Shown piece after piece: positions 27,785 through 35,543 of a stretch of DNA of 64,000 nucleotides. The notes under the pieces were generated by a model that worked only from the letters and a program-made list of their open reading frames with translations, made no database searches and was not told the DNA's origin. The position numbers and the translations under genes are program-made. The stretch comes from Tepidicella xavieri (GTDB taxonomy: Bacteria; Pseudomonadota; Gammaproteobacteria; Burkholderiales; Burkholderiaceae_C). The stretch's first letter is position 1; each line of letters starts with the position of its first letter. The stretch spans positions 122,723 through 186,722 of the forward strand of contig NZ_SNYL01000005.1 of assembly GCF_004363315.1 (NCBI RefSeq). Reading direction: 5' to 3'.

Positions 27785-29758
27785 TCAGCGCAGCCAGGGG
27801 CTGCGGATGACACGCCGGCCGGGGTGGCGGTTCGTAGAAGTAGCGAGGCCACCGCTGGGGGTGGCCTCGGAAGGTCGTTCGATTAGCGACTCGGGCTCGC
27901 CGGCCGGCGGCAACCCCAGTTGCCGCTCCAGTTCGCGCCAATGGCGCTCCTCGAAACGGTCCAGCCCCACGGCACTGGCCGCGGCGCGGGCATACACGTA
28001 GCAGTCCAGCGCCTCGTTGCGCTCGCGCACCTTCTGCCACTCCCGCACCGGAAAGCCATTCCTGTCGCGGCGGGTGATCAGCTGCTCGGCGCAGAGCTGC
28101 TGGAGGAACTCGGCGTCGATCTTGGGCAGGTGGACGAAACCGGCCGGGTAGGTCACCGTCACGCCGTCGTCGGCCACCTCCGCGCTCTGGCGCAGGTGGT
28201 TGTAGAACTCGAGTTTGGCGAGCCCCGCCGCGACCGCATACACCTTGATGCCCCGGCGCAGCTTCTTGCCCGCCTGCGAGACATCGACCGCCGTCGGTGT
28301 GCCGATCAGGGCTGCGCCGCCCATCGAACCCGTCCGCACGCCCTTGACCGCCATGACCCGCGCGTCGCGGCAGGCGCGCACGAAGGCGTAGGCCTCCTGC
28401 GTGGCAAAGCCGGTGTCCAGCGCCAAGCGGGCCAGCGGCATGGCCGCGCCCGAGGCGTGGGTCCAAGTCTCGGCGAGCATCCCGGTCAGCGCCTTCCACA
28501 CCGCATCGCGCGCGGTGTCGCCCATCAGCACCCGGTGTTCGATGAGCCAACACTCCTTGCCACGCCCGAAGGCCCAGACCGAGACCTCGATGCGGTCCTT
28601 CTGCACGTCGGCGCCAGCGGTGAGCAGCAGGCCGCCGGCGGGAATGGTGCCGATGGCATAGTCCTCGCGGCGCTCCAGCAGGCGTTGCCAGTCGGGCGCT
28701 TCGCCCTCTTCGACCCAGGTCTCGCCGAGCTCGGTGTTCTTGAAAGTCTTGATGGCAGCGGCCGATCGCGACTCTTTACTGACGGCGGCTTCCCACGCAG
28801 CGGCGATCTCGCACCAGGCGCGCCAGCCCAGCGGGCTGTACAGCGACGACAGATGAAACCCCGCCGTCTTGCCCGCGCCTTCCGCCGTCGCGCGCCACTC
28901 GCCGTGCTCCAGCATCCAGGTCTTGTGGTGCTCGGCGATCGCCGTCTCGCACGATTCGCAGACGTAGGCCGCCGTCTCGGGCCGGCCCTTCTCCCAACGC
29001 AGTTGCTCGAAACGCAGCCACTGCCGGTGCGAGCAATGCGGGCAGGGCACGAAGTAGCGGCGCTGGTCGCTGGCCTCGTACTCACGCTCGATGGCCGAGG
29101 CGCCCGCGATCGTCGGCGTCGAGACGATGAAGATCTTGCGCCGCGCAAAGGTGCGCGTGCGCGCCTCAGCGAGCGAGATCGCATCGCCCTCCCCCTCGAC
29201 GTCGAGCGGGTAGGCGTCCACCTCGTCGAGAAAGAGATAGCGCACCGGCATCGAGCGCAGGCCCACCGCGCTGTTCGCGCCAGTCATCACCAGCACGCCG
29301 CCACGAAACTCCTTGGCGAGGATGGTGTTGCCCGAGTCGCGCGAACGCGCCGGAGCGATGAGTTCGCAGAGCACCGGCGACTCCTCGATCAGCGGGTCGA
29401 TGCGCTGCTTGGAGTTGCGCTTGGCCATCTCCACGGTGGGCCACACCGCCATCATCGGCCCGGGGGCGTGGTGGATCACGTAGCCGATCCAGTTCGAGCC
29501 GGTCTCGGTCGCGCCCACCTGCGCGCCCTTCATGAACACCACGCGCTCGATGGGCGAGGTCGGCGACAGGCAGTCCATGATCGCCTTGAGGTAAGGCGTG
29601 CGGCTGGTGCGCCAGCGCCCCGGCTCGCTCGAGGCCTTGCTCGACAGCACCCGGTGACGGTCGGCCCATTCGGAGACGGTGAGCAGCGGGTCCGGCGTGA
29701 GGCCCTCGCGCCAAGCGCGCTCGATGACGTCCCAGCCCTCATAGGCGAACTCGTCCAT
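27785..29758 (-). CDS. Large terminase subunit (GpA-type)
   Basis: 657 residues. ATPase segments: FMKGAQVGATETG (Walker A-like) and LFLDEVDAYPLD (Walker B); the nuclease half has GADVQKDRIEVSVWAFG and DTGFATQEAYAFV. The N-terminal LLTVSEWADRHRVLSSKASSEPG is typical of GpA proteins. It packages DNA and cuts the ends. ATG 29758 (or GTG 29761) touches a hairpin and lacks a ribosome site. Translation from further upstream would read through the three-hairpin spacer and is unlikely. Confidence 0.93.
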   Translation of the reverse strand: MDEFAYEGWDVIERAWREGLTPDPLLTVSEWADRHRVLSSKASSEPGRWRTSRTPYLKAIMDCLSPTSPIERVVFMKGAQVGATETGSNWIGYVIHHAPGPMMAVWPTVEMAKRNSKQRIDPLIEESPVLCELIAPARSRDSGNTILAKEFRGGVLVMTGANSAVGLRSMPVRYLFLDEVDAYPLDVEGEGDAISLAEARTRTFARRKIFIVSTPTIAGASAIEREYEASDQRRYFVPCPHCSHRQWLRFEQLRWEKGRPETAAYVCESCETAIAEHHKTWMLEHGEWRATAEGAGKTAGFHLSSLYSPLGWRAWCEIAAAWEAAVSKESRSAAAIKTFKNTELGETWVEEGEAPDWQRLLERREDYAIGTIPAGGLLLTAGADVQKDRIEVSVWAFGRGKECWLIEHRVLMGDTARDAVWKALTGMLAETWTHASGAAMPLARLALDTGFATQEAYAFVRACRDARVMAVKGVRTGSMGGAALIGTPTAVDVSQAGKKLRRGIKVYAVAAGLAKLEFYNHLRQSAEVADDGVTVTYPAGFVHLPKIDAEFLQQLCAEQLITRRDRNGFPVREWQKVRERNEALDCYVYARAAASAVGLDRFEERHWRELERQLGLPPAGEPESLIERPSEATPSGGLATSTNRHPGRRVIRSPWLR

Positions 29759-29760
29759 CA

Positions 29761-29830
29761 CAAATTCGTCGGGAACGAATTTGGACGCGCGCCAGCGCGC
29801 CCGGCAGGGTGAAACACAGGGATGTGTTTC
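29761..29830. repeat. Three stem-loops between terS and terL
   Basis: CAAATTCGT CGGGA ACGAATTTG (29761-29783), GCGCGC CA GCGCGC (29787-29800) and GAAACACA GGGA TGTGTTTC (29811-29830) fill the whole spacer. The first ends on the start codon of terL. All stems are perfect. They may control terL translation or act in packaging. Confidence 0.65.
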
Positions 29831-29831
29831 A

Positions 29832-30362
29832 TCAATCGACCCGAACCTTGAGTTCCCCGAGCTCGGCGAGGTGCTCGCGCACGGCGGCATCCAGGGCCAC
29901 GTGCAGGGTGTGAGCCTCCACGCCGAGCCGGGCCGCCATCTGCGCCGAGATCCGCGCCGGCCAGTTGAGCCAGGCGTCGCGCTCCGTACGGGCGAGCTTG
30001 AACACATGCGCGATGGCCTGGTGGCGATCGACCAGTTCGCCCTTGAGGCGGGCCAGCCGCACCTTGTTGGTCTGCGCCTTGACCACCTCGTTGACCGTGC
30101 GCGCCTGCACGAGCGTGGTGCCGCCTGCGGGCAGGCCGGTGGCGAGGTTGGGGGCCGGATCCTCCGCCACCCGCACCTTCACGGTCCGGGAGCCCGTTCC
30201 CGCCTTCGGCGGCTCGGAGTTCCGGGTCCAGTCGCGGTCGGCCCGGTCTGGGTCGATGGTGCCGTCCGCCTCGGGCGTGATGCGCCCGGTGCGGATGGCC
30301 TTGTGCACGGCGGTGTCCGATACCCCACGGTGGCGGGCGTAGGCGCGAATCGAGATGCCCAT
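29832..30362 (-). CDS. Small terminase subunit
   Basis: 176 residues. The N-terminal SIRAYARHRGVSDTAVHKAI is a winged/HTH DNA-binding motif as in Nu1-type small terminases, and the middle holds a coiled coil (VKAQTNKVRLARLKGEL). It would recognise the phage packaging site. AAAAGGG stands before ATG 30362. First gene of the late operon. Confidence 0.85.
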   Translation of the reverse strand: MGISIRAYARHRGVSDTAVHKAIRTGRITPEADGTIDPDRADRDWTRNSEPPKAGTGSRTVKVRVAEDPAPNLATGLPAGGTTLVQARTVNEVVKAQTNKVRLARLKGELVDRHQAIAHVFKLARTERDAWLNWPARISAQMAARLGVEAHTLHVALDAAVREHLAELGELKVRVD

Positions 30363-30412
30363 GGCCCTTTTCGATCAAGTCATCGTCAGTTCTTGGCCAA
30401 CACCCGCAGAAA

Positions 30413-30445
30413 ACGCTTGGCTTCACGGGCGAGAAGCGCGTTCAT
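30413..30445 (+). repeat. 33-base LGF-RVH repeat, copy 1
   Basis: Starts ACGCTTGGCTTC and ends AGCGCGTTCAT; in frame it encodes TLGFTGEKRVH. It lies 37 bases before the 88-residue protein gene at 30483. Confidence 0.8.
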
Positions 30446-30482
30446 CACGTCACCCCGAACCACCCGATCGAAAGGACGCCCG

Positions 30483-30749
30483 ATGAACCCCCACATCCCC
30501 GACCTTCTCGCCACCAAGCTCGCCGAGGCCGCCCTGACCGTGCTGGTGCGCACTTGCCGCAAGGAGGTGGCCGCCGCCAGCCGCGACGAGCTCGAAGCCG
30601 CCTGCGCCGCGATGCGCGCCAAGGCCCGGCCGGTCATCGACCGCTTGTTTGACGACGCAAGGGCTGCGCCCTGGGTCGGCGAGATGGCCTTCCACGCCGC
30701 CGCGCTCGAACTGGCGCAGGCCGGCATCGCGGTGTTGCGCAAGGTCTGA
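30483..30749 (+). CDS. Small phage protein, unknown (88 aa)
   Basis: 88 residues, all-helical by composition: PDLLATKLAEAALTVLV, EVAAASRDELEAACAAM. No domain recognised. GAAAGG precedes ATG 30483 by eight bases. First of four plus-strand genes that interrupt the otherwise minus-strand prophage; two of the neighbours share the same 33-base upstream repeat. Confidence 0.7.
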   Translation: MNPHIPDLLATKLAEAALTVLVRTCRKEVAAASRDELEAACAAMRAKARPVIDRLFDDARAAPWVGEMAFHAAALELAQAGIAVLRKV

Positions 30750-30760
30750 CGAGCAATGCG

Positions 30761-30786
30761 AAGCCAAGCAAGAACGCTTGGCTTCT
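30761..30786. repeat. Perfect inverted repeat overlapping repeat copy 2
   Basis: GAAGCCAAGC AAGAAC GCTTGGCTTC: ten-base stem, six-base loop, ending inside the 33-base repeat. A possible RNA hairpin or operator in front of the next gene. Confidence 0.65.
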
Positions 30787-30807
30787 CACGCGAACAGCGC
30801 GTTCATC
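30775..30807 (+). repeat. 33-base LGF-RVH repeat, copy 2
   Basis: Starts ACGCTTGGCTTC, ends AGCGCGTTCAT; encodes TLGFSREQRVH. An ATG at 30756 opens this frame and reads on into the next gene without a stop. Confidence 0.8.
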
Positions 30808-30842
30808 ACCTCACCCGATCACCACGCACCAAGGAGCAGACC

Positions 30843-31088
30843 ATGACCCTGCGCATCCGCCAACCCCAGGTCACCGACACCAACGGCAACGCCCTCGGCA
30901 CCCGCCTGATCCGAATCGAGTTCGACGAGCAAGGCCCAACGACCGTGATGCACGACGGCCAGCGTTACGACTTCACCGGCAAGACCGGCACCCACCTCAA
31001 AACCGGCTTGGCGGTGCGCGAGATGGCCACCGCGCGCGATGCGCGCCTGTGGATCAGCCTCGATGGCGAGCACCTCTGGGAAGACTGA
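30843..31088 (+). CDS. Small phage protein, unknown (81 aa)
   Basis: 81 residues, beta-rich: LIRIEFDEQGPTTVMHDGQ, YDFTGKTGTH, DARLWISLDGEHLWED. AAGGAG lies eight bases before ATG 30843. The in-frame ATG 30756 would add 29 residues that include the repeat peptide; I prefer 30843 for its ribosome site. Function unknown. Confidence 0.7.
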   Translation: MTLRIRQPQVTDTNGNALGTRLIRIEFDEQGPTTVMHDGQRYDFTGKTGTHLKTGLAVREMATARDARLWISLDGEHLWED

Positions 31089-31122
31089 CTCGCGCCGATC
31101 CATCCCTATCCAGGAGCAGACC

Positions 31123-31710
31123 ATGAGCACCATCACCCTGACCCCCGCCCAGCACGCGATCCTGGCCCATGCGCTCGAGCACAGCGACGGCCGAATCGAC
31201 TGGTTCCCCGAGCACATCCAAGGCGGTGCCCGCCGCAAGGTGCTCGACGGCCTGGCCAACCGCGCCCTGATCGCCCGCCAGGGCGAGGTCTGGGTCGTTG
31301 CCGACGCAGGCTACGAGGCCTTGGGCGTGCCGCGCCCGGGTGCCCGCACCGCCCCGCGCCAGTCCTTCGTTGCGAAACTCGATGCGGTGATCGCCCGGGC
31401 CGAGCAGGCGCAGACGGCGCGCGACGAGGCCGACCTGGAGGCGGCGGTGAACGCCGCCGAAGCGGCCTGGGCGCAGGATGCGCATCGCAGCGCCGAGCCG
31501 CGCCGCCCCCGCGCCGACAGCAAGCAGGCGCAGGTGATCGCGATGCTGCAGCGTCCCGAAGGCGCCACCCTCCGCCAGATCATGGACAGCACCGGCTGGC
31601 AGGCGCACACGGTGCGCGGCACCTTGGCCGGGGCGCTGAAGAAGAAACTGGGCCTGACGATCGTCTCCGAGAGATCCCCGGGCGGCGAGCGCGTCTACCG
31701 GATTCGCTGA
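31123..31710 (+). CDS. DUF3489 family protein
   Basis: 195 residues. The C-terminal SKQAQVIAMLQRPEGATLRQIMDSTGW and HTVRGTLAGALKKKLGL match the DUF3489 signature, a winged-helix-like domain common in phages and mobile elements near serine recombinases. The N-terminus (LTPAQHAILAHALEHSDGRI, DGLANRALI) is a second helical/winged part. CAGGAG is eight bases before the ATG. Probably a DNA-binding regulator (inference). Confidence 0.82.
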   Translation: MSTITLTPAQHAILAHALEHSDGRIDWFPEHIQGGARRKVLDGLANRALIARQGEVWVVADAGYEALGVPRPGARTAPRQSFVAKLDAVIARAEQAQTARDEADLEAAVNAAEAAWAQDAHRSAEPRRPRADSKQAQVIAMLQRPEGATLRQIMDSTGWQAHTVRGTLAGALKKKLGLTIVSERSPGGERVYRIR

Positions 31711-31718
31711 CTGTCAAA

Positions 31719-31743
31719 GGCGCGGCCTAAAGCCGCGCCGTTT
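31719..31743 (+). terminator. Hairpin after the DUF3489 gene
   Basis: GGCGCGGC CTAAA GCCGCGCC then GTTTCCC: eight-base stem, short T-run. Probable weak intrinsic terminator for the plus-strand gene. Confidence 0.55.
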
Positions 31744-31768
31744 CCCAAAGGAATCAATCAACGATCTG

Positions 31769-31801
31769 ATGCTTGGCTTCTCGATCGAACAGCGCGTTCA
31801 T
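31769..31801 (+). repeat. 33-base LGF-RVH repeat, copy 3
   Basis: Starts ATGCTTGGCTTC, ends AGCGCGTTCAT; encodes MLGFSIEQRVH and carries its own start codon. Confidence 0.8.
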
Positions 31802-31840
31802 ACGGGTGTCGCCACCCCAACCCGCAGGAGCAACCCATGA
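31769..31840 (+). CDS. Leader peptide ORF (23 aa)
   Basis: ATG 31769 has AAAGGAA about 13 bases upstream. The 23-residue frame contains the whole repeat peptide and stops at TGA 31838-31840, overlapping the ATG of the next gene (ATGA). This is the form expected of a translated leader coupled to its gene. Whether it is translated is unknown. Confidence 0.45.
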   Translation: MLGFSIEQRVHTGVATPTRRSNP

Positions 31841-32205
31841 CCACGACCCAGCCCATCCCCGCCACCCGCAACGACGCCTGGGGCTTTTACGGCACGATGA
31901 ACGAACACGCCGACGCCGCCTGGCCCATCACGATGACCACGATCTCGCAGGCCACCGGCCAGACCCTTGAGGCAGTGCGAGCCTTCCTCGACAGCCGTCA
32001 CGGCCGCCACTTCGCGGACGCAGTCCTCACCCACCTGCATGCGGGCCAGACCCTCCACGACGCGATCGACGCCGCCACCCGGCAGTGGATGGGATGGACC
32101 ATCGGCCGCCAGACCAGCAAGGACTACGGCATCCCGCGCGGGCTGCCTTATCTGACCGGGTTCGTGATTCACTGCGCGATCGCCGACGAGTCGCTCGCCG
32201 CCTGA
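31837..32205 (+). CDS. Small phage protein, unknown (122 aa)
   Basis: 122 residues: TRNDAWGFYGTMNEHADAAW, TISQATGQTLEAVRAFLDSR, QWMGWTIGRQTSKDYGIPRG and GFVIHCAIADES. I recognise the general type found on plasmids and phages (a helical accessory protein), not a function. CAGGAG lies before the ATG. Its 3' end overlaps the convergent methylase gene by 37 bases. Confidence 0.75.
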   Translation: MTTTQPIPATRNDAWGFYGTMNEHADAAWPITMTTISQATGQTLEAVRAFLDSRHGRHFADAVLTHLHAGQTLHDAIDAATRQWMGWTIGRQTSKDYGIPRGLPYLTGFVIHCAIADESLAA

Positions 32206-33434
32206 TCGAAGGCCACGCCGTCGGCCTCGCGGGTGGCTTGCTGGCCGGTGAAGTCCTGCCAACGGCGCACGATCACGTCCGCATACTTCGGGTCGAGCTC
32301 GATCAGCCGCGCCACGCGCCCGGCCTTCTCGGCGGCGATCAAGGTCGTGCCCGAGCCGCCGAAGGGGTCGAGCACCACGTCGCCGGGGCGGCTGGAGTTG
32401 CGGATGGCACGCTCGACCAGTTCCACCGGCTTCATCGTCGGGTGCAGGTCGTTCTTCTGCGGCTTGTTGAAGTGCCACACGTCGCCTTGGTCGCGGTCGC
32501 CGCACCAGTGACGCTCGCCACCCTCCGGCCAGCCGTAGAGGATCGGCTCGTACTGGCGCTGGTAGTCCGAGCGGCCCAGCGTGAAGGTGTTCTTGGCCCA
32601 GATGATGAAGGTCGACCAGTGCCCGCCGGCGGCGCGGAAGGCCGCTTGCAGCGTGTCCAGTTCGCTGGAGGACATGGCGATGTAGATCGCGCCGCGGGTG
32701 TGCGCCATGATCAGCGCCAGCGCATCAAAGAGGAAATCGTAGAAGCCTTCGCCCAGCGCATCGTTGAGGATGGGGCGGTGTTTGCCGCGCAGCTTGTCCT
32801 TGGCGCTGTTGGCGTAGTTCACGTTGTAGGGCGGATCGGTGAAGACCATGTCCGCCCGCTCGCCGTCCGGGAACAGCTGCGCGTAGGCCTCGGCGGTGGT
32901 CGCGTCCCCGCAGACCAGCCGGTGCGGCCCGAGCCGCCAGACGTCGCCCGGCCGAGACACCGGCTCTTCCGGCATCTCCGGGATGGCATCGTCCTCCGTC
33001 CGGCCCTCGATCTGGGGTTCCTCATCGGCCAGCAGTTCTGCCAGTGCATCGGCGTCGAATCCGGTGAGATCGAGATCGAAGCCATCGTCCTGCAGCGCCT
33101 CCAGTTCGATGCGCAGCAGGGCATCGTCCCAGGTCGCGAGTTTCGCGAGCCGGTTGTCCGCGAGCACCAGGGCGCGGCGCTGGGTCGGCGTGAGGTGGTC
33201 GAGCACGACCACCGGCACGGTGGGCAGGCCCAGCTTGCGCGCGGCGGCAAGCCGCCCATGGCCCGCGACCAGCACACCGTCGGCGCCGGTGAGAATGGGA
33301 TTGACGAAGCCGAACTCCGCGATGGAGGCCGCGATCTGGGCGATCTGCGCGTCCGAGTGCTGACGTGCGTTGCGGGCGTAAGGGATGAGCTTGTCGATGG
33401 GCCAGTGCTCGATGCGCTCGGCGAGCCAGCTCAT
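32169..33434 (-). CDS. ParB-domain DNA methylase 1
   Basis: 421 residues. A ParB/sulfiredoxin-like domain (about 10-110; PIDKLIPYARNARQHS, VLVAGHGRLAAARKLG) is joined to a beta-class N4/N6-amino methyltransferase: catalytic DPPYNVNYAN, then HPTMKPVELVERAI and the AdoMet site LDPFGGSGTTLIA. It would methylate adenine or cytosine in the phage or host DNA, protecting from restriction. The ATG overlaps the stop of methylase 2 (ATGA). Confidence 0.9.
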   Translation of the reverse strand: MSWLAERIEHWPIDKLIPYARNARQHSDAQIAQIAASIAEFGFVNPILTGADGVLVAGHGRLAAARKLGLPTVPVVVLDHLTPTQRRALVLADNRLAKLATWDDALLRIELEALQDDGFDLDLTGFDADALAELLADEEPQIEGRTEDDAIPEMPEEPVSRPGDVWRLGPHRLVCGDATTAEAYAQLFPDGERADMVFTDPPYNVNYANSAKDKLRGKHRPILNDALGEGFYDFLFDALALIMAHTRGAIYIAMSSSELDTLQAAFRAAGGHWSTFIIWAKNTFTLGRSDYQRQYEPILYGWPEGGERHWCGDRDQGDVWHFNKPQKNDLHPTMKPVELVERAIRNSSRPGDVVLDPFGGSGTTLIAAEKAGRVARLIELDPKYADVIVRRWQDFTGQQATREADGVAFDQAASDSSAIAQ

Positions 33435-34855
33435 GCGGCCGCCTCCGCCGTCTCGCCCAAGCGCTCGGCAGTAACCTCAGCGAAGGGCTGGCCGGTGGTC
33501 GCGAGCACCGGCTCCATGCCCGGGTGGTGCTGCAACCACCGGCGCAGCGCGACGTCCACGTACTCTGGAGCGAGTTCGATGGCGCGTACCGGGCGGTCGG
33601 TGTGTTGCCCGGCCAGCAGCGTGGTGCCCGAGCCCGCGAACGGCTCGAAGACGATCTCGCCCACGTCGGTGTAGGCCTCGATGAAGAACTTCGGCAGGCC
33701 CAGCGGGAATACGGCCGGATGATCGATGCCTTCACCGATGCGGCCGCGCTGGCGCGTCACCTCGACGACCGAGTCCGGGATGCGGAACGCCTGCGTGGGC
33801 TGTCCGGCATGGTTCCAGGCGCCGACCTTGCCGTCCTTGCCGCGCATCGCGGTGGACGATCCGTCGGCGCGCAGGTGCGTCTCGTGCCCGGCCCACTTGC
33901 AGGGCACGATCTTGTTCGGCTTGCGCGAGCGTCGGTTGAAGTGGAAGACGAACTCGTGCCGGGGCGCCAGCCGCCCGGCCCAGTCGCCGGGCACGGTCAC
34001 CGACTGGTCCCACACGTACCAGCCAAAGCGCCGCCAGCCCTGGGTGCGCATCCATTCGATCCAGCCGTCCCAGTACGGCTGCCACTCGTTGTCGCGATGC
34101 ACGAGCCCGAGGTTGACCAGGAGTTGCGCGTCCTCGCGCAGTGCCGCGCGGGCAGCGCCGAACACGCCCTGCATCAACGCGTCCCAGTCGGAGATGCCGC
34201 CGGTGGTGTAGTCGCGCTGGTTGGCATACGGTGGGCTGGTGAAGAGCAGATGCGCCCGCTCGCCCTCGAGGAGGCGCGCGACGGCGGCCGCGTCGCGGCT
34301 GTCGGCGCAGAGCAGTCGGTGTTCACCGAGCAGCCACAGATCGCCGGGGCGCGTGACCACCACCGTGGGCGGTGTGACGTCGTCCTCGTCCGGGTCGCGG
34401 ACCAAAGCACTCGTGTCCTCTTCGGCGGACGGTTCCGTCTTCTCGATGGCGTCGAGCAGGCCTTCGATCTCGGAGGCCGAAAAGCCGGTCAGGTCCAGAT
34501 CGAAGCCGGCGTCGGCCAGTTCGGCGAACTCCAGCGCCAACATCGCCTGGTCCCAGCCGGCGTCGAGTGCGAGCCGGTTGTCGGCGATCACGTAGGCGCG
34601 CTTCTGCGCAGGCGTCAGGTGCGCAAGCTCGATCACCGGCACCTCGGCGAGCCCCAGCTTGCGCGCGGCCAGCAGCCGGCCGTGACCGGCGATCACACCG
34701 TGCTCGCCATCGACCAGGATCGGGTTGGTCCAGCCGAACTCGGCGATGCTGGCGGCGATGCGCGCGATCTGCTCGTCGCTGTGCGTGCGCGGATTGCGGG
34801 CGTAGGGGATCAGCGTCTCGACCTTGCGGTACGTGACGGCGAGCGTGTCCAGAAT
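33431..34855 (-). CDS. ParB-domain DNA methylase 2 (start uncertain)
   Basis: About 474 residues. ParB-like domain (VETLIPYARNPRTHS, GVIAGHGRLLAARKLG), then a methyltransferase with catalytic TSPPYANQRDY and AdoMet site FEPFAGSGTTLLA. Its Ser-Pro-Pro-Tyr motif differs from the Asp of methylase 1, so its target base probably differs (Ser is common in N4-cytosine enzymes). No ATG, GTG or TTG fits: homology starts after the hairpin at 34876-34905, with GAGG five bases before ATT 34855 and CTG 34852. I give ATT as the start, with doubt. Confidence 0.85.
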   Translation of the reverse strand: MLDTLAVTYRKVETLIPYARNPRTHSDEQIARIAASIAEFGWTNPILVDGEHGVIAGHGRLLAARKLGLAEVPVIELAHLTPAQKRAYVIADNRLALDAGWDQAMLALEFAELADAGFDLDLTGFSASEIEGLLDAIEKTEPSAEEDTSALVRDPDEDDVTPPTVVVTRPGDLWLLGEHRLLCADSRDAAAVARLLEGERAHLLFTSPPYANQRDYTTGGISDWDALMQGVFGAARAALREDAQLLVNLGLVHRDNEWQPYWDGWIEWMRTQGWRRFGWYVWDQSVTVPGDWAGRLAPRHEFVFHFNRRSRKPNKIVPCKWAGHETHLRADGSSTAMRGKDGKVGAWNHAGQPTQAFRIPDSVVEVTRQRGRIGEGIDHPAVFPLGLPKFFIEAYTDVGEIVFEPFAGSGTTLLAGQHTDRPVRAIELAPEYVDVALRRWLQHHPGMEPVLATTGQPFAEVTAERLGETAEAAA

Positions 34856-34875
34856 CGGTGCCTCGGAAACGAAGA

Positions 34876-34905
34876 AGCCCGCCGACGGCGGACCGTGGGC
34901 GGGCT
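34876..34905 (-). terminator. GC hairpin before methylase 2
   Basis: AGCCCGCC / GGCGGGCT with a 14-base loop; minus strand continues TCTTCGTTTCCGAGG into the gene start. Third member of the hairpin-TTCGTCGTTTC series. Confidence 0.5.
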
Positions 34906-35219
34906 GGGGGTGTCGGGGAGAAGGTCTCGGGCTGGAGGGCTGCAAACCGCAAACCCTGCAAACCTCGGTTTGCACCCTGACGGTGGCGAAGCGCCGCGCT
35001 CGCGCCCCCCGCATGGCTGGGTCGCCAGGAAGGACCCGTGAATGCCCGGGCGGCTTCCTCGACCGTCACCGCTGTCCAGAAGTTAGCCGAGATACTACCC
35101 CTGATCGGCCTGCTTTGTTGCACCCCTGAACGACCCCGGATTTGCATCCAGTCCGAAACTGTCTGTCAGCGCGCCCTGCGTTCATCAACGTTGCGCATGG
35201 GTTTGGAAGAGCTACCCCA
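34906..35219. other. Non-coding control region before methylase 2
   Basis: About 315 bases without a credible gene, between higA and methylase 2. It holds the GCAAACC repeat cluster near one end. The reading frames here are low-complexity and lack ribosome sites. It may hold the remains of a lost gene or a regulatory region. Confidence 0.5.
34942..34974. promoter_or_regulatory. GCAAACC repeat cluster (operator-like)
   Basis: GCAAACC at 34942, 34949 and 34958 in direct order, and its inverse GGTTTGC at 34967; the last two form TGCAAACC TC GGTTTGCA. Four copies in 32 bases suggest a protein-binding site. The binder is unknown; HigA, encoded next, is one candidate. Confidence 0.6.
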
Positions 35220-35543
35220 TCAGAGCACCGCCTCCAGCCCCTTGCGTTCGATGAGGTCGAGCAGCTTCTGCGAGGGACCGCTGGGCTTCTTGTCGCCCAC
35301 TTCCCACTTGCGCACGGTCGAGACGCTGGTGTTGAGGACCGATGCCAGCACGGCCTGACTCAAGTGCAGGCGTTCGCGCAAGGCGCGCACTTTCTCAGCG
35401 TCGTATTCATGCACCGGCTCCAGGCACAGCGCGTCGTACTTGCGCATCTTGCGCTTGTCGATGAAGCCCAGGCGATGCAGGTCGCGCGCCGTTTCGTGAA
35501 CGGCTTCGAGCAGGCGGCTCTTGGACTTAGGCTCGTTTGTCAT
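35220..35543 (-). CDS. higA: HigA-type antitoxin (XRE HTH)
   Basis: 107 residues. The C-terminal half is a Cro/CI-type HTH: VRALRERLHLSQAVLASVLNTS and VRKWEVGDKKPSG, with the Pro-Ser-Gly tail common in HigA/NadS proteins. It would bind and neutralise the toxin and repress its operon. Its ATG lies 17 bases inside the toxin gene, the HigB-first order of this family. Confidence 0.87.
   Translation of the reverse strand: MTNEPKSKSRLLEAVHETARDLHRLGFIDKRKMRKYDALCLEPVHEYDAEKVRALRERLHLSQAVLASVLNTSVSTVRKWEVGDKKPSGPSQKLLDLIERKGLEAVL

Noticed and set aside
8352..30362. Late gene cluster as a gene transfer agent
   Set aside because: The holin and BR0599-type tail genes resemble GTA genes, but full replication, recombination and integrase functions and a small terminase with DNA-binding domain show a phage.
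30413..31801. The 33-base repeats as a CRISPR-like array
   Set aside because: Spacing is hundreds of bases with genes between, and no cas genes are present.
35038..35358. A 106-codon plus-strand frame near higA
   Set aside because: It overlaps higA in antisense and has no recognisable start signal or domain.
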